DNA from: Roseibacillus sp.
Lineage (GTDB): Bacteria; Verrucomicrobiota; Verrucomicrobiia; Verrucomicrobiales; Akkermansiaceae
Assembly: GCA_022448985.1 (NCBI GenBank)
Contig: JAKVCR010000038.1
Span: 6,258-44,964, forward strand
Direction: 5' to 3'
Length of the DNA stretch: 38,707 bases
The position numbers and the translations under genes are program-made. This document shows, in pieces, positions 1-7,705 of the stretch. The first letter of the stretch is position 1. Each line of letters starts with the position of its first letter. The notes under the pieces were generated by a model, which saw only the letters and a list, made by a program, of their open reading frames with translations, was not told where the DNA came from and made no database searches.

Positions 1-759
1 CTGGTCCCGCAATTCCAGTGCGTTGCGCATCAGTCCGGGGTCAATGGAGGGCCGACGGCACCGCTCCTGGTGAAGTATCCTGAGTTCGACCTCACCCCCG
101 GAGCATTCCCGGGGAACAAGGGAATCTATTGCCGGGAATGGGACCCGCTCAACCCGGGGGTGAACAAGATCGTGTTTGCCCTCATGGACGAGCTCATTGA
201 TGCCTTCCAGGCGGACGCCTTCCACGTGGGAATGGATGAGGTCTTCCTCCTCGGCAACGAGCATTCCCCGTCCACCAGGGGCAAGGACCCGGCCAGGGTC
301 TTCGCGAAGGCGGTCAATGATTACCACGGGCATCTCGTTAAAAAACGCCATGTCGAGATGCTGATGTGGGGAGACCGCCTGATTGATGGTAAGAAGTTTG
401 ACTTCGGCCCGCTCTCATCGTCGCTCTGCGGGACCGCCCCTGCCGTTGATATGATTCCGAACGACATCATTATTTGCGATTGGCAATACGACTTGAGGCC
501 CACGTATGGGGAAATCCCGATGTTCATCAGGAAAGGCTTCCGCGTCATCACGGCCTCATATGACAACGTCAAGGCGACGAAGGCTCTGATCGGTTACGGC
601 CAGAAACAAAAAAGCCCCCTGGTATCGGGACACATATTCACGACATGGGGGCTAAACAGGGACAAGTGGACAATGAACAGCAACGGCAGGAACCATCCGT
701 TGCCGGAATTCCCCCCCTTCGTTGAAGGCCTGAAGCTTCTCCTCGAAAGCGGGCAATGA
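1..759 (+). CDS. GH20-like glycoside hydrolase, 3' end only
   Basis: The reading frame is open from the first base of the window, and the residues before the internal GTG at 70 (PQFQCVAHQSG) look like family sequence, so the gene begins upstream and this is its C-terminal part of about 252 residues. The segment HVGMDEVF carries the adjacent Asp-Glu pair that is the catalytic signature of GH20 beta-hexosaminidases, in which Glu is the acid/base and Asp orients the substrate N-acetyl group. MWGDR and TTWGL further on fit the later strands of a GH20 TIM barrel. The likely role is release of N-acetyl-hexosamine residues from glycans. The signal peptide, if any, is outside the window, so location and exact substrate cannot be judged. 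It converges on the minus-strand gene ending at 851 and I see no clear terminator between them. Confidence 0.75.
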   Translation: MVPQFQCVAHQSGVNGGPTAPLLVKYPEFDLTPGAFPGNKGIYCREWDPLNPGVNKIVFALMDELIDAFQADAFHVGMDEVFLLGNEHSPSTRGKDPARVFAKAVNDYHGHLVKKRHVEMLMWGDRLIDGKKFDFGPLSSSLCGTAPAVDMIPNDIIICDWQYDLRPTYGEIPMFIRKGFRVITASYDNVKATKALIGYGQKQKSPLVSGHIFTTWGLNRDKWTMNSNGRNHPLPEFPPFVEGLKLLLESGQ

Positions 760-850
760 TGAGCCCGGTGCAATCCCCGGACAGGGCAACCACACCCACC
801 CGAACCGCGGCAGGGAGGCATACCCTTTATTACCCGGACGCAGGGCGGGG

Positions 851-1210
851 CTATTTCTTCTTGAGCAACTTGTTGACGACTTCCACGACCTTGGCCTTGC
901 CGTAGTTGTGCCCTTCCACCGCGGCCACCAGCTTGCCGTCCTTGTCCCTGGCCACGATGCCGTGCGTGGCGAGCTTGGCCTTCTTGATGTCTTCCTTGCT
1001 TTTTCCCTCACCCACCTTGACGGCGGAGATGGCGATCTTCTTCCCGTGCTGCTTTTCCTGGTCATTCACGATGACCGTGATCTTGCTGCAGAGCACTCAT
1101 CCATCGAAATAGTAGTAGGTGAAGGACGGTTTGTTTTCATCGGCGAGGGCCGTGGCCGCAAAGCCGAACGGCGCCAGAAGAACCAGCAGGAGCAGTTTGA
1201 GAGATCTCAT
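851..1210 (-). CDS. candidate secreted thioredoxin-like selenoprotein (UGA read as Sec38)
   Basis: From ATG 1210 the frame encodes a signal peptide (basic start, run of Leu, Ala-rich end near residue 23), then FTYYYFDG, then TGA at 1099-1097, then VLCSK and an uninterrupted tail to TAG at 851. Reading TGA as selenocysteine gives 119 residues with a U38-x-x-C41 motif right after a hydrophobic strand, the place of CxxC in thioredoxin. The last 40 residues (THGIVARDKDGK, then VEGHNYG and a final helix) resemble the beta3-beta4-alpha end of the fold. A hairpin 20 nt after the TGA fits a bacterial SECIS, and selA lies in this window. A downstream GTG at 1096 would start a protein inside the first strand and lose the signal peptide, so the split reading is less likely. 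ATG 1219 is also in frame but overlaps a TAAGAT -10-like box. I do not recognise a named family. Confidence 0.75.
1060..1076 (-). promoter_or_regulatory. candidate bacterial SECIS hairpin
   Basis: On the minus strand GGTCAT pairs perfectly with ATGACC around the loop CGTGA. The stem begins 20 nt after the TGA and the loop 26 nt after it. The loop has G at its second position. The known bacterial SECIS consensus wants a small stem-loop about 16-37 nt after UGA with a conserved G in the first two loop positions, so all criteria are met. It would bind SelB and direct Sec insertion at U38 of the surrounding gene. Confidence 0.6.
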
Positions 1211-1354
1211 CGGGCCCATCTTAGCGCGGTGACGGAATCGGACCAGTCCTCTTTTCGTAGGGGGGAGACCAGGCCTCGCCCTGCGCCCTGTCTCTTGCGG
1301 TGGAGAAGGGCATCCGGGGCAGGAAGGGAGAGGCGAAAGGGAGTCCCGGGAAGC

Positions 1355-2659
1355 TCAAAGGTATCTCGCCAGCAGGCGGCGGCCGCGCGGCGTTTCCCAG
1401 GCTCTCTTCTGCTGCAGGAGATTGGGCAAGGTCGGATGAACCTCATAAGTCCGGTGGAAGACACCCGTGGCTGAACCCGAGAGAGGAGGCACAATCCATG
1501 ACCATTCGGCCTGCACTTCCCGGCCGGCCTTTTTCTCCTGGTCGCAAAATGCCAGGAACTCCTTCGACGCCTGGTGGTGGTTCACAAGGCGCACCCCCTT
1601 CTTGGAGAAGGAATGAAGAACGGCCTCATTGAGCACGAGGAGAGCCCGGTCCTTCCACAGGTTGTTCCTTTCCTGCCGGAGGCCCATCCGTTCTGCCACC
1701 ACTGGCAGGAGGTTGTAGCGATCTTCGTCCCCGAAATTACGCGCTCCGATTTCTGTCCCCATGTACCACCCGTTGAAAGGCGCACATCCGTAGACCTCCC
1801 GGCCAGTGGCCAGGACCATGTCTGCCATCGCCGGGACCGCATGCCAGCGCAGACCCAGTTTCTCAAGCCAGGGGTGCTCCGGATGCTCCATGCGTACCTC
1901 CAGGATCTCCTCCTCTGGTAGCTCCCGCACGACCAGCTCATCCCCCGACTGAATAATCAGCGGAAGAACATCAAAGGCCCCGGGCGTCGAGGGCGGTCGC
2001 CATCCCAGTGCGGTTGCCAGCATTGTAAACTCCACCTGGGCCGGATCACCCACGACCGAACCATCTTTCTTACGATACCCGGCATAACGGATCAGCTGCG
2101 GATTCCAGATCCGAACCTCCCGTTCCGGTCCGTCCCATGGACGGAACACCGTCTGGGTCGGTATCACCCGCCCGCCATTGGTCGCTTTGCGCAGGTGTTC
2201 CACACAGGCTTCAAAGACAGAATCCGCATCCTCCACTGCCCGGGCATCGACCACCTGCAGTGACTTCCAGTGGAGTCGCCCGATACAGCGGACCGACTCC
2301 CTCCATGCCTCCCTCGCCACCTCTTCAATAGACTGCTCAGGTTGACCCGGGCTACAGAGTGAGTCTGCTTCCCCGGCGAGATCCACCCGCCGGGCATGGT
2401 CGATTCCTGATCGAGCCGCCCCACTCACTGGACAGGCTGACTCTGGAACAGGACTCTTTTCACCAGACGCATCGGCACTGGAATCTCCTCCCCTGCCCCG
2501 ACTGAAGGGGCAAACATTGCTCCCGGATTGATGTGTTGGCTTGATCATTGCTCTTCGCTCCAGAACTACCAACCGGGTTTCATGGGCCGGATTTATGAAT
2601 TTGTTGTCCAAAATCCCGGAAGGACTCTTCGAACCCCGCCCCTGCGTGTCATTTCTCAT
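1355..2659 (-). CDS. nos: bacterial nitric oxide synthase, oxygenase domain only
   Basis: Oxidises L-arginine to citrulline and NO at a heme-thiolate centre. The family signature RCIGRLHW holds the axial heme ligand Cys125. GWYMGTEIGARNFG contains the arginine-binding Glu303. HHQAS (361-365) and WSWIVPP (386-392) match the pterin/dimer-interface segments. There is no reductase domain, as usual for bacterial NOS, so a separate reductase must supply electrons. The first 110 residues are low complexity and lack the helical N-terminus of Bacillus NOS. The start is uncertain. ATG 2659 follows a TAGGAT box by 6 nt (which also contains AGGA), whereas ATG 2548, preceded by GGAG and a purine-rich stretch, would drop 37 residues that do not look NOS-like. 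It lies upstream of, and in line with, the selenoprotein candidate, 144 nt apart. Confidence 0.9.
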   Translation of the reverse strand: MRNDTQGRGSKSPSGILDNKFINPAHETRLVVLERRAMIKPTHQSGSNVCPFSRGRGGDSSADASGEKSPVPESACPVSGAARSGIDHARRVDLAGEADSLCSPGQPEQSIEEVAREAWRESVRCIGRLHWKSLQVVDARAVEDADSVFEACVEHLRKATNGGRVIPTQTVFRPWDGPEREVRIWNPQLIRYAGYRKKDGSVVGDPAQVEFTMLATALGWRPPSTPGAFDVLPLIIQSGDELVVRELPEEEILEVRMEHPEHPWLEKLGLRWHAVPAMADMVLATGREVYGCAPFNGWYMGTEIGARNFGDEDRYNLLPVVAERMGLRQERNNLWKDRALLVLNEAVLHSFSKKGVRLVNHHQASKEFLAFCDQEKKAGREVQAEWSWIVPPLSGSATGVFHRTYEVHPTLPNLLQQKRAWETPRGRRLLARYL

Positions 2660-2665
2660 GAGGTA

Positions 2666-2694
2666 ATCCTACCTTCTGTAATCATTTTTCAAAA
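2666..2694 (-). promoter_or_regulatory. possible NOS promoter
   Basis: On the minus strand TTTTGA (2694-2689) is followed after 17 nt by TAGGAT (2671-2666). The same -10 form, TAGnnT, recurs before other genes here. The -35 is weak (TTGAAA with a 15-nt spacer is an alternative). Transcription would start at or next to ATG 2659. Confidence 0.35.
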
Positions 2695-2698
2695 ATTG

Positions 2699-2717
2699 AT
2701 GTTTAGATCATAAACAT
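2699..2717. promoter_or_regulatory. perfect 7-bp inverted repeat, candidate operator
   Basis: ATGTTTA and its exact reverse complement TAAACAT flank the 5-nt spacer GATCA in an AT-rich patch between the divergent NOS and cysteine-synthase-like genes. The centre lies about 49 bp upstream of ATG 2659 and just upstream of a possible NOS -35 (2687-2694), a typical activator position. The overlap TTGATGTTTAGATCA only loosely resembles an FNR/NnrR site (spacing is off by one), so the regulator is unknown. Confidence 0.4.
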
Positions 2718-2817
2718 TGTTTAAATCGATGTAATCGGATGCCCGGGCTCTCCGCCGGAAGATCGCCGCAAACGATAGAGCTTTATCTTCCACGGCATTG
2801 CCAGCGATGGCCGGTCC

Positions 2818-3804
2818 ATGCCACTCTCCCCCGTGCTTCCGGAAGCCAACTCCTACCTGCATCAGGTCCGCCCCACTCCACTCGTGCGGGTCTCCCTCCC
2901 CGACAGCCAATCCGGATCATCCGGGCGCAGCAACATGGAACCCGGGATCTGGTGCAAACTTGAATTTCTCAATCCGAGCGGATCGACCAAGGACCGCATC
3001 GCCCGCCACATCCTCGAAAAGGCATGGCGACAGGGCCATCTCAATGCCGGCCATACCGTGGCGGAGGCCTCCAGCGGATCGACCAGCATCGCCTTCGCCC
3101 TGGCCTGCAGCCAGATGAACCTGCACTTCGTGGCCTTCATCCCGGATACCGCCACCTCGGAACGGGAACTGATCATCAAGGCCTATGGTGGCGAGGTGCG
3201 GCGCATCAGTGGCGGCATGCCCGAGGTGCTGCGGGCAGCCCGGGAAACCAGCGAAGCGGAGGGGTGGTTCCTGGGTAGACAGTTTGCAAACGAGGACAAC
3301 ACCGAGGCTCATCGCCTCCACACCGGACCGGAAATCCTGGAACAGATCCCCGGGGGCAACGTCGATGCAGTTGTGAGCGGGGTGGGGACAGGCGGCACCC
3401 TGCGCGGCCTCTACGAGGCCTTTGCCGGGGCTGGTTGCCCGGTCAGCGCCCATGCCGCCATTCCCCGCGACCTCGCCCTCTTCGGGTCCAATCTCGAATG
3501 CTGCAGCCTCCGCTTCAGCAGCGATGTTCCCGGGGTAGTGGAAGGCCTGAGTGAAATCTACGCCCAGTGGCAGTGTGACAGACTTCGTGAATGGGAAATT
3601 GGTGATCGCGACTGCCTCGAACTGACCCGCAAGCTCTGGAGCCTCGGCTTCCCGGTGGGACCCAGTTCCGGACTGAACTTTGCCGCCGCACTCGAAGTGG
3701 CCACCGAACTCGGTCCTGACGCCCAGGTGGTCACTGTCTTTCCCGACCGCATGGAGCGCTACTTCTCACACAAGGTCTTCGAGGAGATCCGTGATCGTTC
3801 CTGA
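2818..3804 (+). CDS. cysteine synthase/CBS-family PLP enzyme
   Basis: Fold type II PLP enzyme of 328 residues, the usual CysK length. NPSGSTKDRIA carries the Schiff-base Lys58, GVGTGGTL binds the cofactor phosphate, and GPSSG near the C-terminus matches the GxSSG loop that contacts the pyridine nitrogen. The substrate loop reads EASSGSTS instead of the CysK EPTSGNTG. That form is seen in cysteine desulfhydrase-like (Cds1-type) relatives, while QFANEDNTEAHRLHTGPEI is CysK-like. It could therefore make cysteine from O-acetylserine or release H2S from cysteine; the sequence does not decide. It is divergent from the NOS gene across about 160-270 bp. The start ATG 2818 has no strong Shine-Dalgarno sequence. 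Confidence 0.85.
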   Translation: MPLSPVLPEANSYLHQVRPTPLVRVSLPDSQSGSSGRSNMEPGIWCKLEFLNPSGSTKDRIARHILEKAWRQGHLNAGHTVAEASSGSTSIAFALACSQMNLHFVAFIPDTATSERELIIKAYGGEVRRISGGMPEVLRAARETSEAEGWFLGRQFANEDNTEAHRLHTGPEILEQIPGGNVDAVVSGVGTGGTLRGLYEAFAGAGCPVSAHAAIPRDLALFGSNLECCSLRFSSDVPGVVEGLSEIYAQWQCDRLREWEIGDRDCLELTRKLWSLGFPVGPSSGLNFAAALEVATELGPDAQVVTVFPDRMERYFSHKVFEEIRDRS

Positions 3805-3821
3805 CCCGATGGAAGCTCCGC

Positions 3822-3850
3822 TTGTCACCGGACAGGAAGCAAAGTAGACT
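3822..3850 (+). promoter_or_regulatory. promoter of the LptF/G-SulP unit
   Basis: TTGTCA (3822-3827), a 17-nt spacer and TAGACT (3845-3850) lie directly after the preceding gene. The predicted transcript would start about 8 nt before ATG 3865, leaving almost no 5' leader. Confidence 0.55.
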
Positions 3851-3864
3851 CTACGCAGTATACA

Positions 3865-5133
3865 ATGCGCATCGCGGACCGTTATATCGGCTGGCAGGTC
3901 CTCTACGGCACAATCTTCGGGGTTTCCCTGCTCACCGTCGTCCTCATCCTCGGGCAAGTATTCAGGAAAATCCGACCCCTGCTGGTGGAACAGGCCGCCC
4001 CTCTCGATCTCATCGGTCGTTTCATCCTGCTCATAATCCCCTTCACCCTCATGTTCACCCTGCCCTGGGGATTCCTGGCCTCCACCCTCCTCAGCTTCGG
4101 GCGCCTCTCCAGTCACAACGAACTGCTCGGTCTTCGCATGGCCGGACTCGGCCTCGGGCGAGTGGCCCTTCCCGTCATCCTGGTGGGAGCCGGACTCTCC
4201 GGCCTCTGCTGGTGGCTCACCGGAACCGCGGCTCCCCGGGCCAAGAACGCCTCTCGCAACCTCATCTACGAGGCGGTCAGAAAGGACCCCCGCAAGCTGA
4301 TTCAGCCGCGGGTCGTCATTTCCAGATTTCCAAATCAGAGGGTCTACGCCGAGGGGGCGGATGAGGATGGTCTCATTCACGGCCTCCATATCTACAAATT
4401 CACCGGTGAAGGAGGAGGGGGCAGCCTCGAGGCTTACATGTTCGCCCAGGAGGTCGACCTCTATGTTAACGAGGAAGAGAAACAGCTTCGCCTCAAGCTC
4501 TCCAATCCCTTCATCGAAATCTCGATGGACCAGAACGAAACCTCTCCCATTCCGATCCGGGCCACCGAAATGGAACCTGTCCTCATCGACTTTTCCGCTA
4601 CCGGGAAAAAGAAGAACAAGCCTTCTGACATCACCAATGCCGACGCACCCGTCCATATTGCCGAATCGCAAGCCCGGCAGGATATCTGCCGCAGGGAGCT
4701 CTCCGGTGAACTTCCCCCCCGCCCCGCCGGACTCCCTTCCGGGGCCGAATTCGCACCCGCCCCTGATGAGAACGATCTGTTCCCTGCAGTCCTGACCCCC
4801 CAGCGGATCGAGGAACTGGAAAAGACCATCCAAAAGGAAGACCGTTTCCAGAAGGAACTGAACATCGAGCTCCACAAACGACGATCTCTCTCCATGTCGT
4901 GTTTTTCCTTCGCCATGATAGGAATCCCGCTTGGCATCTCTGCCCGCCGCCGCGAAACTTCAAACGGGTTCCTCCTCAGTCTCTTCATCGCCGCCATCTA
5001 CTTCGGCCTTCTGATCTTCGCCCAGCAGATCGAAGACGCTCACCTCCCCACCATCATTACCGTCCTCTGGCTCCCCAATGCCCTCTGTCTGATCCTCGGA
5101 TTCTGGCTTTTCCGCCGCGCCAGCTTCCGCTGA
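3865..5133 (+). CDS. LptF/LptG-type LPS export permease (YjgP/YjgQ family)
   Basis: Inner-membrane subunit of the LptB2FG transporter that extracts lipopolysaccharide and passes it to LptC/LptA. The 422-residue protein shows the family layout. Three N-terminal membrane segments (about residues 10-35, 50-80, 95-125) include LPWGFLASTLLSFGRLS and the coupling-helix-like NELLGLRMAG. A large periplasmic domain follows (about 130-335), then three C-terminal segments (about 345-420). The periplasmic part contains a Lys/Pro-rich insert. I cannot say whether it is LptF or LptG, and no partner gene is in the window. It is 28 bp upstream of the SulP gene, so the two are probably co-transcribed. The gene confirms an outer membrane in this organism. 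Confidence 0.85.
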   Translation: MRIADRYIGWQVLYGTIFGVSLLTVVLILGQVFRKIRPLLVEQAAPLDLIGRFILLIIPFTLMFTLPWGFLASTLLSFGRLSSHNELLGLRMAGLGLGRVALPVILVGAGLSGLCWWLTGTAAPRAKNASRNLIYEAVRKDPRKLIQPRVVISRFPNQRVYAEGADEDGLIHGLHIYKFTGEGGGGSLEAYMFAQEVDLYVNEEEKQLRLKLSNPFIEISMDQNETSPIPIRATEMEPVLIDFSATGKKKNKPSDITNADAPVHIAESQARQDICRRELSGELPPRPAGLPSGAEFAPAPDENDLFPAVLTPQRIEELEKTIQKEDRFQKELNIELHKRRSLSMSCFSFAMIGIPLGISARRRETSNGFLLSLFIAAIYFGLLIFAQQIEDAHLPTIITVLWLPNALCLILGFWLFRRASFR

Positions 5134-5161
5134 ATCTCCGCCGCTGCTTACCCAACTCCTG

Positions 5162-7036
5162 ATGCCCCAGAGCCCGCTGAAGACATTCCTCCGACGTGCA
5201 CGCCACGCTCGGAACCGGGGTAACGGCGAGAGCAGCACGCTTGACCCCCTGCCCATCCGCGGCCCCCTCAGCCGCTACAATTCCGACAAGTTCCGGCAGG
5301 ACTTCCGTGCCGCCATCAATGTCGCCCTTCTCGCCCTTCCCCAGGGCATGGCCTACGCAGCTATCGCGGAACTTCCTATTGTCTACGGAATCGCGTGCTC
5401 GGCCGTAGCTGCCATCGTGGCGCCCTTTTTCTCCGGTTCACGCCACACCATCCTTGGTCCTACCAACGCCACCGCCTTCATGATTTTCTCCTTCTTCCTC
5501 ATCCCGGGGATGGCTTCTTCAAAAGAGGAGATCATAGGCCTGATGCCCCTGCTCTGTCTCATGGTAGGAGCCTTCTGTATGATGGGCGCCCTGCTTAAGA
5601 TCGCCGACCTCCTGCAGTTCATCAGCCGCAGCGTCCTGGTCGGTTACATTGCCGGAGCTGCCACCCTGATTATCGCAAACCAATTCAAGCATATCCTGGG
5701 AATCGCGGAAGAAATGGAAGGCGGAGGAACTACCTTTGTGACCATCCTGGCCCGCCTGATCGAGAACCTTCCCTCCTTCCACTGGCAACCGCTCTGCCTC
5801 GGGGTCGGCACCCTGATCTGCTACCTCGTCCTGCATTCCCGTTTCAAGCGAATCCCCGTGTTCGCCCTCACCCTTGTTCTCTTCTCTGCCCTCGCGTGGG
5901 TCCTCAGCAGCATGACTGGTCTTGGCTTCGACCAGATCCAGAAATTCGAAACCTTCTCCTTCCATGATCTCGCACCTGATTTTGCCGTATTCTCTCAACC
6001 GGGCCTGTTCGAGAAAATTGCCCAGCTGTCTACCGTAGCCTTCGCCATTGCCTTTCTCGCCTCTCTTGAGAATACGGTCATGTCCAAGTCGCTGGCTTCC
6101 CGCACTGGCGACCGCCCGGATGTCAACCAGGACATGCTCTCGGTAGGAGCAGCCAATATCGCAGCAGGCCTCTTTGCCGGCATGCCGGCCTCCGGGTCCC
6201 TCACCCGCTCTGCACTCAATTATGACTCAGGCGCCCGCACCCGCTTCGCCTCCGTTTTCTGCGGGATCCTGTGTGTGAGTGGCATCTTCCTGCTCGCTGC
6301 CTTTCCCCTTGTCCAGCATGTCCCCAGAGCCTGCCTCGCCGGACTCGTGATCGCAGTGGCAGCATCACTGATCTCACCCCGTGTCATCCGGATCTGCCTC
6401 CGCTCTACCCGCGATGACGCCCTCGTGCTCGCTGTCAGCTTTGTGGCGGCTCTCTTTGCCCCGCTGCACACCGCCATCTTTATTGGAGTGGCACTCTCCA
6501 TATCACTCTTCCTCCGCAAGGCCTCCCGGCCCTACCTTGTCGAATATGAAGTGAGCGATGACGGAGACCTCAGGGAACTCGGAGAAAAGCGCAAGCGGCC
6601 GAATCCTTCCATCTCGATCGTGCATGTCGAGGGCGACCTCTTCTTCGGCGCAGCCGAACTTTTCCGTAGTCAGATCCAACGCACCTTTGTCGACGGCAAC
6701 CTGCGGGTCATCATTCTGCGGCTCAAGAATGCCCGCCACCTCGACGCTACCAGCGTGCTCGCGCTGGAAGACCTGATCCGATCCGCCCGCAAGGAAGAGC
6801 GCCATATAATTGTCTCCGGAGCATCACGCGAGGTCTACCGCGTCCTCAAGTTCTCTGGCGTCCTTGAAGTCCTCCAGGAGGACTGCGACCGTGAGACGGG
6901 TGAAAGCAACCTCTTCCTTTTCAGTCCGAGCAACCCCAACATCTCCACCCGCAACGCCCTGAAACGCGCCCAGGAGATCCTCGGAACGCGGAAAGCCGAC
7001 ATCAAGATCTTCTACGACCCCGAGAAGGATCGATAA
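5162..7036 (+). CDS. SulP/SLC26 anion transporter with STAS domain
   Basis: Inner-membrane transporter of 624 residues. The hydrophobic core of about 12-14 segments begins with the SulP hallmark ALPQGMAYAAIA and contains LGPTNATAFMIF and AGMPASGSLTRSALNYDSGARTR, the family's conserved loops. The cytoplasmic STAS domain is near residues 475-600 (VEGDLFFGAAELF, LRVIILRLKNARHLDATSV). SulP proteins move sulfate, bicarbonate or other anions, often with Na+ or H+; substrate cannot be told from sequence. Its position near a cysteine-synthase-like gene makes sulfate reasonable, but this is only context. It follows the Lpt permease by 28 bp and converges on infA. Confidence 0.88.
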   Translation: MPQSPLKTFLRRARHARNRGNGESSTLDPLPIRGPLSRYNSDKFRQDFRAAINVALLALPQGMAYAAIAELPIVYGIACSAVAAIVAPFFSGSRHTILGPTNATAFMIFSFFLIPGMASSKEEIIGLMPLLCLMVGAFCMMGALLKIADLLQFISRSVLVGYIAGAATLIIANQFKHILGIAEEMEGGGTTFVTILARLIENLPSFHWQPLCLGVGTLICYLVLHSRFKRIPVFALTLVLFSALAWVLSSMTGLGFDQIQKFETFSFHDLAPDFAVFSQPGLFEKIAQLSTVAFAIAFLASLENTVMSKSLASRTGDRPDVNQDMLSVGAANIAAGLFAGMPASGSLTRSALNYDSGARTRFASVFCGILCVSGIFLLAAFPLVQHVPRACLAGLVIAVAASLISPRVIRICLRSTRDDALVLAVSFVAALFAPLHTAIFIGVALSISLFLRKASRPYLVEYEVSDDGDLRELGEKRKRPNPSISIVHVEGDLFFGAAELFRSQIQRTFVDGNLRVIILRLKNARHLDATSVLALEDLIRSARKEERHIIVSGASREVYRVLKFSGVLEVLQEDCDRETGESNLFLFSPSNPNISTRNALKRAQEILGTRKADIKIFYDPEKDR

Positions 7037-7141
7037 GTGAAGGCGCTTCGTTGCGGAGAACCGGGACCCGATAAGCACTGCCAATAACGACTGGGCCAAC
7101 CAGCGACCCGGGATCAAATAACCTCGCAACGTAATCTGCCG

Positions 7142-7336
7142 CTACCCGACGCGATATACGATGCGGGCCTTGGAGGTGTCGTAGGGGGACATCTCCATCT
7201 TTACCTTGTCCCCGACCACCAGGCGAATAAAACGCTTTCGCATCTTGCCGGAAATGTGTGCGAGTACTTCGTGGTCACTGGGGAGCTTCACCTTGAACAT
7301 GGTCCCCGCCAGCACGGCCGAGATCGTCCCCTCCAC
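7142..7336 (-). CDS. infA: translation initiation factor IF-1 (true start probably upstream)
   Basis: IF-1 is a single OB-fold protein that occupies the ribosomal A site during initiation. [22 protein letters not shown] and [14 protein letters not shown] are unmistakable. The only standard start in frame is GTG 7336, giving 64 residues, but this drops the first strand residues present in all IF-1 proteins. The codons just upstream continue homology (DKAVEVEGT aligns with KEDNIEMQGT), so translation likely begins further up. Between the in-frame TGA at 7459-7457 and 7336 there is no ATG, GTG or TTG. An ATC at 7441 is a conceivable initiator and would add about 35 residues rich in Arg and Gly. 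A frameshift error in the upstream stretch is the alternative. Confidence 0.85.
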   Translation of the reverse strand: MEGTISAVLAGTMFKVKLPSDHEVLAHISGKMRKRFIRLVVGDKVKMEMSPYDTSKARIVYRVG

Positions 7337-7631
7337 CTCAACAGCCTTGTCCTCCCCATCATGTCCCTTCTTGGGTCCGCTGTATTCAGTCCGGCGCCTC
7401 CGCCGTCCGCCCCCTCGTCTTCTTCTTGGTGGTCCTGCGATAACTAGTAGCTGGGTTCAGTAGACACACTGCATGCGCATCCACGGAAGCCATCATTGTT
7501 GATATTCTCCAACCCGCAATCGAAATCTCCCGTCCCAGCCCTGATTTTCCAGCCCCCGGCACCATTCAAATCAGGCCGCGGACCCCGGAGTGGATCGCCT
7601 CCGACGGGAAGTGCGCTCCCGAGAATTAGCG

Positions 7632-7660
7632 TTGACAGGGGGAGGGCCCGCTCCTAGTTT
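7632..7660 (+). promoter_or_regulatory. promoter of rplM-rpsI
   Basis: TTGACA (7632-7637), a 17-nt spacer and TAGTTT (7655-7660). This is the best -35 in the window and it sits 45 nt before the rplM start, giving a leader of about 39 nt. Confidence 0.65.
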
Positions 7661-7705
7661 TCCCGCCCTTCCCGGCCCCGACCAAACTCTCGTGGAACGC
7701 CCGTA

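Noticed and set aside
851..1096. An 81-residue protein starting at GTG 1096
   Set aside because: It begins inside the first strand of the domain, while a signal peptide lies upstream in the same frame with only the TGA between them. The full selenoprotein reading explains both parts.
2697..2712. FNR/NnrR site TTGAT-N4-ATCAA upstream of the NOS gene
   Set aside because: TTGATGTTTAGATCA has the wrong spacing and an incomplete second half; the exact ATGTTTA/TAAACAT palindrome is the better description.
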